A stretch of 64,000 bases of DNA from an uncultured Bacteroides sp. (GCA_949285075.1 CASDXF010000003.1:33758-97757); one strand, 5' to 3'. Shown: positions 8,529 to 18,326, counted from the first letter of the stretch. Numbers and translations: made by a program. The notes: generated from the sequence alone by a model not told the origin.

Positions 8529-10451
8529 ATGAGAAAAATATATGCTTTTTGGATGGCGGCCGCTTTGTCTTTAAGTTCGTGCAATAATTATCTGGATATC
8601 ATTCCCGATAATATCGCGACAATCGACAATGCGTTTACGATGCGCACGGAAGCCGAGAAGTTCTTGTTTACATGTTATTCATACAGGCCTTCGGTCGGCA
8701 CGAAGGAAGACCCGGCGATGTTTGGTGGGGATGAGCTTATCGTGACGGAGTACTTCCGCGAGAGTAGCAGTATGCAATCCGGATACTACGTAAGTCATGG
8801 GATGCAGCGTTCCAGTGACCCTTACTATAATTATTGGAACGGTCAGCAGCAGGCCAATGATATGTATCAGGCGTTGCGTGACTGTAACATCTTCTTGGAG
8901 AATATAGACAAAGTGCCTGACATGACCGCGTTGGAGAAAGACCGGTGGATTGCGGAGGTTAAGTTTCTGAAGGCTTATTATCATTATTGGTTGGTGCGTA
9001 TGTACGGGCCTATCCCTTTGATAAAGACTAATCTGCCAATCGAGACCGGAGTGTCGGAAGCTAAGGTGTATAGAGATACGCTTGACGATTGCTTTAGCTA
9101 CATTATCGAGTTGTTGGACGAAGCGATTGCCAGTGAAGGGTTACCCGACCGAATAGAGAACGAGACGGAGGAGCTGGGCCGTGTGTCTAAGGCGGTCGTA
9201 TATGCGATGAAGGCGGAAGTGATGATGACCGCCGCAAGTCCGCTGTTCAACGGGAACATGGACTATGCGGGGCTTACCGATAACCGGGGCGTGGAGATAT
9301 TCAATCCCCGTAAGACGGAAGAAGAAAAGCGTAAGAAATGGGAGGATGCGGCCGAGGCTTGCCGCCAAGCGATTGACTTCTGCGAGGGGGTTAATTACGG
9401 TCTGTATGAGCCGGAATATTTTGATGACTATACCAATATGACAGAAGGCGGAAAGCAAGTGATGGCTTTGCGCCGGGTAATGACGGAGAGGTGGAACAAT
9501 GAGATTATTTGGGCCAATTCGAACGCATGGTTCGGTGACTTCCAGAAACATTGTATACCTCGCGGATGGACGGCGGAGACGGTGAATAATACAAGCGGCG
9601 CGACGGGAAACTATGCGGTTCCGTTGAGGATAGCCGAACTGTTCTATACGAAGAACGGCGTACCGATGGAGGAGGATAAAGAGTGGGGATATGACAATCG
9701 GTACAATGCGGCTAAAGTAGGTGAGGATAATGCGGACCACATGGCGAAAGACCAATGGACGGCAAGGTTCAACTTGAACAGGGAAGCCCGCTATTACGCT
9801 ACGTTGGGATTCGACAGAGGCCTTTGGATAGGACAAGGTACGAGAGATGTCAGTCAAGCCAATTACCTGAAAGCAAGAGCGGGCGAGACAGCGGCGAACG
9901 CGTTTGAGACTTGTTGGAATCTTACGGGATTCTGGCCGAAGAAATTAACTCACGATGGAACGGTGGTTACGTCAAACAGCATCACGATTGAGAAGTATCC
10001 GTTTCCGGTAATTCGTATGGCTAGCCTTTATCTGCTGTATGCGGAGGCCTTGAATGAGATTAACGCTCCTTACGAAGACGTGCTGCCGTGGATAGATAAG
10101 GTACGTAACCGTGCGGGCTTGAAGGGAGTCGAGGAGTCGTGGACAAATTATTCTACGGACCCTACAAAGTTTATGGATCAAAATGGCTTGCGTGAGATTA
10201 TCCATACGGAACGGATGATTGAACTGGCGCTAGAGGGACAGCGTTTGTGGGATCTTCGGCGTTGGAAGGAGGCTTTGTCTGTATTCAATGAACCGGTTAC
10301 CGGATGGAATCTGCTGTATAATTCGGCGGATGACTATTATAAGGAGACATTAGTCTTTAACCGGACATTCAATGTGCGCGACTATTTCTGGCCGATACAG
10401 GACTCGGAATTGTGGCGTAACAGAAACCTCAGACAGAATTACGGTTGGTAA
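8529..10451 (+). CDS. SusD/RagB-like glycan-binding outer membrane lipoprotein
   Basis: The 640-residue lipoprotein has a signal peptide with lipobox LSSC and mature start CNNYLDIIPD, the typical SusD N-terminus. The remainder shows the TPR-rich SusD fold with the conserved patterns FLKAYYHYWLVRMYGPIPL, LYLLYAEALNEI and, near the C-terminus, ERMIELALEGQRLWDLRRW. I chose ATG 8529, preceded by TTGGAG; a TTG at 8517 is in frame but lies directly after the SusC stop codon and adds nothing recognisable. It sits on the cell surface over the SusC channel and binds the glycan. It is 12 bases downstream of susC and so surely co-transcribed. Confidence 0.95.
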   Translation: MRKIYAFWMAAALSLSSCNNYLDIIPDNIATIDNAFTMRTEAEKFLFTCYSYRPSVGTKEDPAMFGGDELIVTEYFRESSSMQSGYYVSHGMQRSSDPYYNYWNGQQQANDMYQALRDCNIFLENIDKVPDMTALEKDRWIAEVKFLKAYYHYWLVRMYGPIPLIKTNLPIETGVSEAKVYRDTLDDCFSYIIELLDEAIASEGLPDRIENETEELGRVSKAVVYAMKAEVMMTAASPLFNGNMDYAGLTDNRGVEIFNPRKTEEEKRKKWEDAAEACRQAIDFCEGVNYGLYEPEYFDDYTNMTEGGKQVMALRRVMTERWNNEIIWANSNAWFGDFQKHCIPRGWTAETVNNTSGATGNYAVPLRIAELFYTKNGVPMEEDKEWGYDNRYNAAKVGEDNADHMAKDQWTARFNLNREARYYATLGFDRGLWIGQGTRDVSQANYLKARAGETAANAFETCWNLTGFWPKKLTHDGTVVTSNSITIEKYPFPVIRMASLYLLYAEALNEINAPYEDVLPWIDKVRNRAGLKGVEESWTNYSTDPTKFMDQNGLREIIHTERMIELALEGQRLWDLRRWKEALSVFNEPVTGWNLLYNSADDYYKETLVFNRTFNVRDYFWPIQDSELWRNRNLRQNYGW

Positions 10452-10484
10452 GTGAATTTATGTACGAAATAAAAAAGAATCCTT

Positions 10485-11729
10485 ATGAGAACAAGAATAT
10501 TTATAGGACTATCGTTCTGGTTGGTTATGGCCGGCTTATGGCTGACCGGTTGCGGAGAAGCGGACTTGAACGAGCCTTCGGGGAAAAAAGTCGCCCCTCA
10601 ACAAGTGACGGTCAGGGAGGTTAAGAATCTGAATGGCGGAGCGATTATCTATTATTCGCTTCCCGACGACCCGAATCTGAAATATGTGCGTGCCGTATAT
10701 GAGGTAAAACCCGGTACGAAAGCGGACTCCAGAGCTTCCTTTTATGTAGACTCGGTGGTTGTTGAAGGGATGCAGGAAGGCGGGAAGCACGAAGTGGAGC
10801 TATATTCCGTCAGTTATGGCGAGGTTTCTTCCGAGCCTGTCATCGTGGAGATAGACGCTAAGACTCCCGTTTATCAGGAGGTTTGCCGTACGTTGAAGTA
10901 CGATAAGACTTTCTCCGGTGTAAAGGTAGAGTTCGAGAATTCTACGCAGGCGAAGGTCTCTATCGGTGTATTGAAGAAAAACAGCGAAGGCAAGTGGGAG
11001 CAACTTTACATGCACTATACCTCAGCCGCAAGCGGAAACTTCTCTGTTCATGGGCAGGATGCGGTAGAGACGGAGTTCGGCTTCTATGTGCGTGACCGGT
11101 GGGGTAATTTGTCCGATACGCTTTCGTTCATTACGGTTCCTATTTTGGAGATAGAGTGTGACAAGACGCTGTTCAAAAACGCCAAACTGCCGGGTGACGA
11201 GTGGGAATGCCATCAATGGGCCTCTATGCAGGACAACGCCATTGAGTGCGCATGGGACGGAAGGACGGTAGGGCTTCCGATGTATCACTCGAAGAGCGTG
11301 ACGATGCCTCGCCATATCACTATAGACTTGGGAAAGAAATACAAGTTCAGCCGCTTTGTTTATTATGGACGTTGTGATACCCAGACGATTATTGAGGCGT
11401 ATGTGAGAGGGCATATCCATCTGTTTGAACTGTACGGAAGCAACAGTCCTAACCCTGACGGTTCTTTGGATGACAGTTGGACGCTGATAGGTTCGTACGA
11501 GACGACGAAGGCCTCGGGAGGCGGACCGAACGACCCCGTGACGGAGGATGACCGTCAGAAGGTAATGGCCGGCGAGGAGTTTGAGGTAGACGAAGAGGCG
11601 GGAGCTTATCGTTATGTACGCTTACGGGTACTTGAAACGTGGGGTGTGTACGGCTCATGGGGCGAGTATGAGGCTAGCAGCTTCATCTTTATCAACGAGC
11701 TGACGTTCTACGGGACGGAAGAAGAGTAA
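10485..11729 (+). CDS. Surface lipoprotein, DUF4959/DUF5000-like with discoidin-type C-terminus
   Basis: This 414-residue lipoprotein (lipobox LTGC, about residues 20-23) has an N-terminal part of fibronectin-like strands (KVAPQQVTVREVKNLNGGA, about 35-130) and a middle Ig-like part. Its C-terminal domain resembles an F5/8 type C carbohydrate-binding fold (MPRHITIDLGKKYKFSRFVYYGR, then FELYGSNSP and YVRLRVLETWG). Such DUF4959/DUF5126/DUF5000 proteins usually follow susD in PULs and are taken as surface glycan-binding proteins. That role here is inference from fold and position. It starts 33 bases after susD. Confidence 0.8.
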   Translation: MRTRIFIGLSFWLVMAGLWLTGCGEADLNEPSGKKVAPQQVTVREVKNLNGGAIIYYSLPDDPNLKYVRAVYEVKPGTKADSRASFYVDSVVVEGMQEGGKHEVELYSVSYGEVSSEPVIVEIDAKTPVYQEVCRTLKYDKTFSGVKVEFENSTQAKVSIGVLKKNSEGKWEQLYMHYTSAASGNFSVHGQDAVETEFGFYVRDRWGNLSDTLSFITVPILEIECDKTLFKNAKLPGDEWECHQWASMQDNAIECAWDGRTVGLPMYHSKSVTMPRHITIDLGKKYKFSRFVYYGRCDTQTIIEAYVRGHIHLFELYGSNSPNPDGSLDDSWTLIGSYETTKASGGGPNDPVTEDDRQKVMAGEEFEVDEEAGAYRYVRLRVLETWGVYGSWGEYEASSFIFINELTFYGTEEE

Positions 11730-11763
11730 ACCATTCATTACTAAGACTTAAAAACGATGAATT

Positions 11764-12474
11764 ATGAAAAATAATACGATTATAGTTGTGCTGATGGCGG
11801 CTGTATCCTTTTTTTGCAGTTGCGACGGAATGGATTCGTCATACGAGGAATTTATCAAGGATGGGCCTATAGTCTATATAGGCAAGGCGGATTCATTGAA
11901 AGCCTTTCCGGGACGGCATAGGGTCAAATTGACTTGGCGGATGGGTAATGATCCCCGGGGAGTAAAGGCGACCATTTATTGGAGAGACCGTACGGCATCG
12001 GAAGATATCGTTTTGGACCGTACGCAGAAGACTTTTGAATATATTATTGATGAGTTAGAGGAATCGACTTACGTGTTCGAGATGGTGATTTATGACGCAT
12101 ACGGCAATTCTTCGTTGGCCACCGAGGTGACGGCGGAGGTGTATGGAGAGACGTACGAAAGCTACCTTTATCCTCGTAGTTGCTATAAGTATAGCGGCAA
12201 GCAGGTGTATATTGATAAGACGCTCGGAGAATGGGTCGTTACCCTGAACGCTATCCGAGATGACACGATGATTGACACGGAAGTGGTCTATGTTGATAAG
12301 AATGGGGTAGAGCAGACTGTGTCGTGGAGCGGAATGTCGCAGCAGACGCTTGTGCTTAAGGACTATGTGGAGGGGAATACGGTGAAGTACAGAAGCTGTT
12401 TCTCTCCGGCTGAGGGAGCGATAGATGTCTTTTGGACGGACTATACCTATCTGGCCGGCGGAGAAGGAAACTAA
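11764..12474 (+). CDS. DUF4998-like surface lipoprotein
   Basis: This 236-residue lipoprotein (lipobox FCSC, mature start CDGMDSSYEEF) carries the signature YEEFIKDGPIVYIGKADSL followed by GRHRVKLTWRM, as in DUF4998 proteins. These accompany DUF5000-type proteins in Bacteroidetes PULs. Two beta-rich domains are apparent (about 25-125 and 130-236). The function is unknown; a role in surface glycan binding next to SusCD is inferred from its place in the operon. It is 34 bases downstream of the preceding lipoprotein gene. Confidence 0.75.
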   Translation: MKNNTIIVVLMAAVSFFCSCDGMDSSYEEFIKDGPIVYIGKADSLKAFPGRHRVKLTWRMGNDPRGVKATIYWRDRTASEDIVLDRTQKTFEYIIDELEESTYVFEMVIYDAYGNSSLATEVTAEVYGETYESYLYPRSCYKYSGKQVYIDKTLGEWVVTLNAIRDDTMIDTEVVYVDKNGVEQTVSWSGMSQQTLVLKDYVEGNTVKYRSCFSPAEGAIDVFWTDYTYLAGGEGN

Positions 12475-12502
12475 GCTGCATTGTAAGAGGGGAAAAGTGG
12501 AT

Positions 12503-13720
12503 ATGAGAATGAATACATGGATAGTGGCTCTTGCTTTTGTTGGCTGTACGGTTGTGGGTACGGCGGATGTGCGGGCCGGTGGCCGTGAGCCGGACAAAAG
12601 TAAGAGAGAAATAAATGTGGAGAATGTACTGGCCCGTGCTGCGGGCCAGTACCTCTACCTGAGAAATGAACTTGACGGTGCGGAGGCCTTTCCGAAAACC
12701 TATTATAAGGACGACGATCGTTTGGAAACCAGTGACTCGGAATGGTGGTGCAGCGGTTTTTATCCGGGCACGTTATTCTATCTTTATGAGGCTACGGGAG
12801 AAAAAGGCTTATACGAGGAAGGGCTGCGTATGCTGAGGCTATTGGAGCCGGAGCAGTATAATGTGGATACGCACGATGTAGGGTTCATGATTTATTGCAG
12901 CTTTGGCAATGCGAATAGGATTGCTCCTAAGAAGGAATATGAGGACGTACTGGTAAATGCGGCCCGTTCGCTGATGACACGGTTCAATCCTAAGGTTGGT
13001 TGCATCAAGTCGCATAACCGGAAACCGGAGGATTATATCGTGATTATCGACAATATCATGAATCTTGAGTTGCTTTTCCGGGCTACTGAGATTACAGGAG
13101 ATCCGTCATACTATAATGTAGCCGTGAAACACGCCGACACGACGTTGGAGAATCATGTCCGTGCCGATAACAGTCTTTACCATGCGCTGAACTATGACTC
13201 GCGGACGGGGACGATTAAGGGGTATCAGGCCGGGCAGGGGGCTTCAGAACGTTCCGCTTGGGCGCGTGGACAAGCGTGGGGACTTTACGGATTCACGATG
13301 GTCTACCGTTTTACGAAAGACGAGCGTTATTTACGACAGGCCATAGAGACAGTTGAGTTTATATTGAACCATCCCCGTATGCCGAAAGACTTGATTCCTT
13401 ATTGGGACTTCGACGCTTCCGGCATTCCGGATGCCTTGCGTGACGCTTCCGCTGCGGCGATTGCTTGTTCGGGATTGCTCGAACTGTGCCGTTACGTGGA
13501 AGGAGATGTGGGCAAACGCTATCTGAAAGCGGCGGAAAAGATACTGCTTGTACTCTCTTCGCCTGCTTATACGGCGGCGGAAAAGACGAATGGAGGCTTT
13601 ATTTTGGAACATTCTGTCGGCAATATGCCTGCGAAAAAAGAGATAGATGTACCTTTGACCTATACGGATTATTATTATGTGGAGGCCTTATGTCGGTATA
13701 AGGCTTTACAAAATGAATAG
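12503..13720 (+). CDS. GH88 unsaturated uronyl (glucuronyl) hydrolase
   Basis: A signal peptide is followed by an (alpha/alpha)6-barrel of the GH88 family. The two acidic residues expected for the hydration mechanism appear as D125 in DTHDVGF and D183 in IIDNIMNLELL. WARGQAWGLYGF and EWWCSGFYPG are further family motifs. The enzyme removes the 4,5-unsaturated uronic acid from the non-reducing end of oligosaccharides made by a polysaccharide lyase, matching the PL8 gene two places downstream. ATG 12503 has a purine-rich stretch (AGAGGGGAAAAG) upstream and begins the signal peptide; upstream in-frame starts would overlap the preceding gene. Location is probably periplasmic. About 405 residues, normal for the family. 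Confidence 0.92.
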   Translation: MRMNTWIVALAFVGCTVVGTADVRAGGREPDKSKREINVENVLARAAGQYLYLRNELDGAEAFPKTYYKDDDRLETSDSEWWCSGFYPGTLFYLYEATGEKGLYEEGLRMLRLLEPEQYNVDTHDVGFMIYCSFGNANRIAPKKEYEDVLVNAARSLMTRFNPKVGCIKSHNRKPEDYIVIIDNIMNLELLFRATEITGDPSYYNVAVKHADTTLENHVRADNSLYHALNYDSRTGTIKGYQAGQGASERSAWARGQAWGLYGFTMVYRFTKDERYLRQAIETVEFILNHPRMPKDLIPYWDFDASGIPDALRDASAAAIACSGLLELCRYVEGDVGKRYLKAAEKILLVLSSPAYTAAEKTNGGFILEHSVGNMPAKKEIDVPLTYTDYYYVEALCRYKALQNE

Positions 13721-13727
13721 AGGAACT

Positions 13728-15191
13728 ATGAAATATAGGAATAAGACACTAATACTGGCTTTGGGTCTGTTCGTCCCTGCGGTTCTCGCCGCCCGGACGA
13801 TAGACGTTACCCGCATGGGGGCTAAGGGGGACGGCGTGACGGACAATACCGTCTGTCTGCAAAAAGCCATTGACGAGTGTGCGAAAGAGGGTGGTACGGT
13901 ATTGATACCTGCGGGCAGATACTTGATTCGCCCTGTCGATCTGAAGTCGAATGTGAATCTGCACTTGGAGCATGGAGCGTTACTGTTAGGCAGCGAACGG
14001 TTGGCGGACTACGACGCCTCGTTTCCCGAAGAGGGTAGTGGCTTGCCGCACTCTTCCGGATTGATTTATGCGCATAGGGAGGAGAACATCTCGATAACGG
14101 GCGCGGGTGTCATTGACGGGAGGGGAGGAAGTCCCACCTTTCAGTTCGGCAACGATTCGGACGGTGGGCCTCGTCGACCGAAGCTGCTCTATTTCGCCGA
14201 GTGTAAGAACATACGGGTGACGGACGTTACGTTGCGTAATGCGGCTTATTGGGTGCAGCATTATGACCGGTGCGAGGACGTGATGATTCGGGGCGTAAAG
14301 GTGTTCAGCCATTGTAATTACAATAATGACGGACTGGATATAGATGCGAGGAACGTTGTCGTTTCAGACTGTTATATTGATGTGGAGGACGATGCGATTT
14401 GCTTCAAGAGCGATCATCCGACGCTTTGTGAGAACATAACGGTGACCAACTGCGTGGCTGCGAGTAACTGCAACGCCATCAAGTTCGGTACGTCCTCGCT
14501 TGGCGGGTTCCGGAACATTTCGGTGTCCAATTGCGTGGTTCATCGGGCGAAGGAGGACAATATACGGCATTGGAGCAAGCAACTGAAACACGTCAGTGCG
14601 GACGTGACCGTGATTTCCGGCATCGCCATTGAGATGGTAGACGGGGGAATTATTGACGGCATAACCGTTTCTAACGTCTCTATGTGCGACGTGCAGACAC
14701 CTATATTCATTCGTTTGGGCGATCGCAGGCGCACGTTCAGCAAGCGGATAGGAACGTTGAAGAATGTCCATATCAGCCATATTGTGGCTACGGCCGAGAG
14801 CTTGATTACCTCTTCTATTACGGGAGTGGAGGGAGCTAAGGTCGAGAACGTGTCTGTCAGTGACGTGCGGATTACCTATCCCGGTGGAGGGACGAGGGAG
14901 ATGCTGACCCGGTCTGTGCCCGAAGTGGAGAAGGCTTATCCCGAAAACCGGATGTTTGGTCATACGCTTCCGGCGGCAGGATTCTATGTGCGTCATGCGA
15001 AGAACATTTATTTCGATAACGTCCGCTTTACTCGTTTGAATGGCAAGGAGGAGCGCCCCTTGTTCTTTTTGGACGATGTGGAAGGTATGGAGCTGAACCG
15101 TTGTAAGGGGCCTTGTCCTACCGACGCGAGGTTTATCCGGACAGTACGGAGCTCTGGCGTATCGGCGGACGGAGAATGGTTGAACCGGTAA
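13728..15191 (+). CDS. GH28-like secreted glycoside hydrolase (polygalacturonase fold)
   Basis: A signal peptide (ending near AVLAA) leads a right-handed parallel beta-helix protein of 487 residues. The N-terminal GAKGDGVTDNT motif is typical of pectate-lyase-fold GH28 enzymes. Catalytic-type acids are present as D201 in NNDGLDID and D221-D222 in EDDAICFKSD. The usual GHG histidine motif is not seen; the corresponding region reads NAIKFGTSSLGGF (from N249). Members cleave galacturonide or other uronide and rhamnosyl links; the substrate here is not readable. The start at 13728 is chosen for AGAGGAACT upstream and the signal peptide; it begins 7 bases after the GH88 stop. Confidence 0.88.
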   Translation: MKYRNKTLILALGLFVPAVLAARTIDVTRMGAKGDGVTDNTVCLQKAIDECAKEGGTVLIPAGRYLIRPVDLKSNVNLHLEHGALLLGSERLADYDASFPEEGSGLPHSSGLIYAHREENISITGAGVIDGRGGSPTFQFGNDSDGGPRRPKLLYFAECKNIRVTDVTLRNAAYWVQHYDRCEDVMIRGVKVFSHCNYNNDGLDIDARNVVVSDCYIDVEDDAICFKSDHPTLCENITVTNCVAASNCNAIKFGTSSLGGFRNISVSNCVVHRAKEDNIRHWSKQLKHVSADVTVISGIAIEMVDGGIIDGITVSNVSMCDVQTPIFIRLGDRRRTFSKRIGTLKNVHISHIVATAESLITSSITGVEGAKVENVSVSDVRITYPGGGTREMLTRSVPEVEKAYPENRMFGHTLPAAGFYVRHAKNIYFDNVRFTRLNGKEERPLFFLDDVEGMELNRCKGPCPTDARFIRTVRSSGVSADGEWLNR

Positions 15192-15204
15192 AGGAAGTTC
15201 GATT

Positions 15205-17277
15205 ATGAGAGGATTGCTTTTGCTCGTTTCATTGCTGTCTTGCGTGCTGCTGAGGGCGAATACGCCTCAGGCGGAGATAGACACGCTGACCGCCCGTTTG
15301 GTGGAAATGCGGTTGGCGGCTGTTAAGGTCGACGAGGACGATATAGCTCGCTGTTTGGAAGCTATGCGCCCTGACGGAAGCTTTGAGGGCATCGACTATA
15401 CGAGCGTTACGAATAACTTTAGGGCCGGGCCTCATTTGGAGCGGTTGGCGCGTATGGCTGTCGCTTACCGGAAGGAGGGCAATCGGTACACGGGTTCGGC
15501 GGAGCTGCTTGACCGGATACGTGCCGGGTTTGACTATTGGCTGAAAGTCCGTCCCTCTTCCAAGAACTGGTGGTTCAACGACATCGGGGCTCCGCAAAAC
15601 TACATGGTGCCGTTGCTGCTGTTGAAACATACGCTAAACCGCGACGAACTGCTGCGCTATGCCGCATATTTAGAGGACAAGACCGGGAATAAGGCGCATC
15701 GGGGGAAAAACCGGACGTGGGTTTCCAACATCACCATCCACAAAGGGTGCATTGAGGATAGCTACGAGCTTATCCGTATCGGCTTCGAGTCCATCGCCTC
15801 TACGATTCGCGTCGTTCCCCGGCAGGGCGATGAGGGCATAAAGATAGACAACAGCTTTCATCAGCATAGGCCGCAACTCTACTCCGGAGGGTACGGAATG
15901 TCGTACGTAAACGATTTGGCGGACTTCTTCCTGTTGGCTGAAGGAACCTCCTTCAGCGCATTGTTCGACGCGGACAAGCGGAAAATCCTTTCGGACTTGC
16001 TGTTGGGAGGGCAATTGCTGTTCGGTTATCGGCATACCTTTGAGTTGGGAGCTACGGGGCGTTCGTTTACTCGTCCGAACGCGGTTTCCAACATCTCCTC
16101 CGCTACGCTTGACAAGATGATGAAGATTGACCCGGAGCATACGGAGGATTACGAGGCGTGGAAAAAGCATTTGGAAGGCGGTCCCTTTCCGAAGCCCGGG
16201 AACAAGTTCTTTTGGAAGTCGGACATCATGACGCAGCACGGGAAGAACTACTACCTTTCCGCTAAGGTGGTCTCCAAACGGACGAACGGTACGGAGATGA
16301 TAAACGGAGAGAATCTGAAGGGCTATAACCTGCCGTTGGGCGCTACGCAGATACTGGTCTCGGGAGAGGAATACAGGAACATTTATCCCTTGTGGGACTG
16401 GTGCATGATTCCGGGCACGACGGCCGTTCAGCAGCCTGACTCCTCGCGCTTGGGCGGATACCTGTTCGGGACGAACGAGTTTGCCGGAGGCGTAAGTAAC
16501 GGTAGGAATGGGCTTATCGCCTATGAGCATGACTATCGCGGCGTGAAGGGCAAGAAGGCTTATTTCTTTCTGAACGACGTGATGGTCTGTCTGGGTACGG
16601 ACATTCGCTCGTCCGCTCCGGAAACGGTATACACCACGCTGAATCAATGCTTCTTCGGGACGGAGGCGACGGCGGGTGAAGAGGCGGGAAAGGTCAGAAA
16701 GTTCCGAAGCGGCGGAGAAACGTCCGACCTCAAGTGGGCCTACCATAACCGTGTGGGATATTTGGCTTTGGATGGCTCTTCCCTTTGCCTGAACGTCCGG
16801 AAGCAGGAGGGCGCGTGGCGGGACATCAACCTTTCCGGAAGCCCTGAAAAACTGTCGGGCACGGTGTTCAACGTGTGGATAGACCACGGCGCATGCGTGC
16901 GTGACGGGCGTTACGCCTATATGGTGGTTCCGGACTGTTCGTCGGGACGGTTCCGCTCTATCGTCAAGCGTCACGACTATCGGGTGGTAGAGAATACCTC
17001 TTCGGCGCAGGCTGTGAGTTGCGGCGATAAGGCCTACGCCGTCGTGTTCTACGTTCCCGGAGAAGTCACTTTCGGCGAAGAGCTGACGGTAGGTTCCGAT
17101 AAGGCGGCCGTCGTTTATATAGAAAGGCGTGATGGAGGCTTTACCGTGTGGGCCGCCGACCCGCTATACCGTGAACGGGAAGTCACGCTCTCGCTGAACG
17201 GGCAAGAGAAAACATTAACATTTCCAATAGGTGTTCATACGGGCGATACGGTCACTCAAACCTATCTTCCGTACTAA
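15205..17277 (+). CDS. PL8-family polysaccharide lyase
   Basis: This 690-residue secreted protein (signal peptide to about residue 19) has the PL8 layout: an alpha/alpha toroid N-half and beta-sandwich C-half. It shows NWWFNDIGAPQNY at about 121-133, N169 in GKNRTW, H221 in SFHQH, Y230 in GGYG, and R286 and R290 in TGRSFTR. By spacing these match the Asn, His, Tyr and Arg residues of chondroitin AC/hyaluronate/xanthan lyases, so it should be active. It cuts at glucuronic acid by beta-elimination and leaves an unsaturated uronate that the GH88 enzyme can remove. It is the last gene of the PUL operon, 13 bases after the GH28-like gene. No sulfatase accompanies it, which weakens a sulfated-chondroitin assignment. 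Confidence 0.9.
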   Translation: MRGLLLLVSLLSCVLLRANTPQAEIDTLTARLVEMRLAAVKVDEDDIARCLEAMRPDGSFEGIDYTSVTNNFRAGPHLERLARMAVAYRKEGNRYTGSAELLDRIRAGFDYWLKVRPSSKNWWFNDIGAPQNYMVPLLLLKHTLNRDELLRYAAYLEDKTGNKAHRGKNRTWVSNITIHKGCIEDSYELIRIGFESIASTIRVVPRQGDEGIKIDNSFHQHRPQLYSGGYGMSYVNDLADFFLLAEGTSFSALFDADKRKILSDLLLGGQLLFGYRHTFELGATGRSFTRPNAVSNISSATLDKMMKIDPEHTEDYEAWKKHLEGGPFPKPGNKFFWKSDIMTQHGKNYYLSAKVVSKRTNGTEMINGENLKGYNLPLGATQILVSGEEYRNIYPLWDWCMIPGTTAVQQPDSSRLGGYLFGTNEFAGGVSNGRNGLIAYEHDYRGVKGKKAYFFLNDVMVCLGTDIRSSAPETVYTTLNQCFFGTEATAGEEAGKVRKFRSGGETSDLKWAYHNRVGYLALDGSSLCLNVRKQEGAWRDINLSGSPEKLSGTVFNVWIDHGACVRDGRYAYMVVPDCSSGRFRSIVKRHDYRVVENTSSAQAVSCGDKAYAVVFYVPGEVTFGEELTVGSDKAAVVYIERRDGGFTVWAADPLYREREVTLSLNGQEKTLTFPIGVHTGDTVTQTYLPY

Positions 17278-17282
17278 AGATG

Positions 17283-17323
17283 GCGTTGGAGAGTTTCTTG
17301 TAGAGAACTCCCCAACGCTTTTT
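17283..17323 (+). terminator. Rho-independent terminator of the PUL operon
   Basis: GCGTTGG and GAGTT pair with GAACTC and CCAACGC around a short loop, followed by TTTTT. It begins 6 bases after the PL8 stop codon. Confidence 0.9.
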
Positions 17324-17429
17324 ATCTATTCCTGTCTAAGAAACTGTTTTGAATTTCTCCAAAAAGTTTTTCTTAGCTTGATGTATCCGTTTTCGTGCGC
17401 GCTTTGAGCGATTTTTTTAGTTCTGTTCT

Positions 17430-17605
17430 TCTTCATTTGTCAGTTCGCCCTGCGGCTCGTGAGAGACAGCCCTGCGGCTCGCGAGAAATAGGGCAGCGGC
17501 TTTCGAGAAACGGGGCTGTTTCTTAAGCTAAGTATAACGTGTTGATAATAAATGATTTCGTTCGTAAGAGTTATGACTGTGTATTTGTCTTTCGACCAAG
17601 AGCTC
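17430..17605 (+). repeat. Dispersed 22-bp-unit intergenic repeat, copy B
   Basis: It begins at the family's CATTTGTCAG block, has three 22-bp units, and continues with GTGTTGATAATAAATG. The terminal hairpin reads GAGAAACG-GGGC-TGTTTCTT, where a T-A pair of copy D is replaced by C-G. Its left arm does not match copies D, F and H. It lies between convergent genes (PL8 and folE); the right boundary is vague. Confidence 0.8.
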
Positions 17606-17744
17606 GCTTTATTTTGAGAGACTGAAAAGGAACTCAAAAGAGACCAGACAAAATCACTTAAACGCGGAACATAAACGACAGGCTTTAAGCGTTCCGGAAT
17701 AGTTATGTGAAGGGGTAATTACAGAGTATAAGCCTTGATGAAAA

Positions 17745-18326
17745 TCACCCTCTAATAAGATTCATGAACTCTTCGCGCGTCTTAGCTTGATTAAATGCGC
17801 CGGTAAAGTCGGAAGTTGTTGTAACGGAGTTCTGTTTTTCCACGCCGCGCATTTGCATGCACATGTGTTTCGCTTCTATTACAACCATTACGCCTAAAGG
17901 ATTCAATGTCTGTTGGATGCAATCTTTAATTTGCAGCGTCATACGCTCTTGTACCTGCAAACGGTGTGAAAATATGTCGACAACACGCGCGATTTTACTT
18001 AGGCCCGTAATGTAGCCGTTCGGTATATAGGCCACATGCGCTTTACCGTAGAAGGGCAACATGTGATGTTCGCATAGAGAAAAGAAATCGATGTCCTTTA
18101 CTATCACCATCTGGCTATATTCTTCCTTGAATTTGGCCGAACGAAGCACTTCGTGCGGATCCATCGTATAGCCTTTGGTCAAGGTCAACATCGCTTTAGC
18201 CACACGTTCCGGTGTTTTCAGCAGCCCTTCCCTTTCTACGTCTTCACCTAATAAGGTGATAATACTGCGATAGTGATTCATCAGTTCTTTCAGATGGGGG
18301 GAGCTGATCTCTTCTTTTCCTAACAT
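17745..18326 (-). CDS. folE: GTP cyclohydrolase I
   Basis: The 193-residue enzyme converts GTP to 7,8-dihydroneopterin triphosphate, the first step of folate (and queuosine-type) pterin synthesis, in the cytoplasm. The zinc and active-site motif [15 protein letters not shown], the [20 protein letters not shown] stretch and a later [10 protein letters not shown] with the second zinc Cys are all present. Length is normal for bacterial homodecameric FolE. It follows the SPOR gene on the same strand, 114 bases away. Confidence 0.97.
   Translation of the reverse strand: MLGKEEISSPHLKELMNHYRSIITLLGEDVEREGLLKTPERVAKAMLTLTKGYTMDPHEVLRSAKFKEEYSQMVIVKDIDFFSLCEHHMLPFYGKAHVAYIPNGYITGLSKIARVVDIFSHRLQVQERMTLQIKDCIQQTLNPLGVMVVIEAKHMCMQMRGVEKQNSVTTTSDFTGAFNQAKTREEFMNLIRG

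Noticed and set aside
15670-16974. A 434-codon minus-strand frame
   Set aside because: It lies wholly inside the PL8 gene, which carries conserved catalytic residues; the antisense text has no recognisable features.
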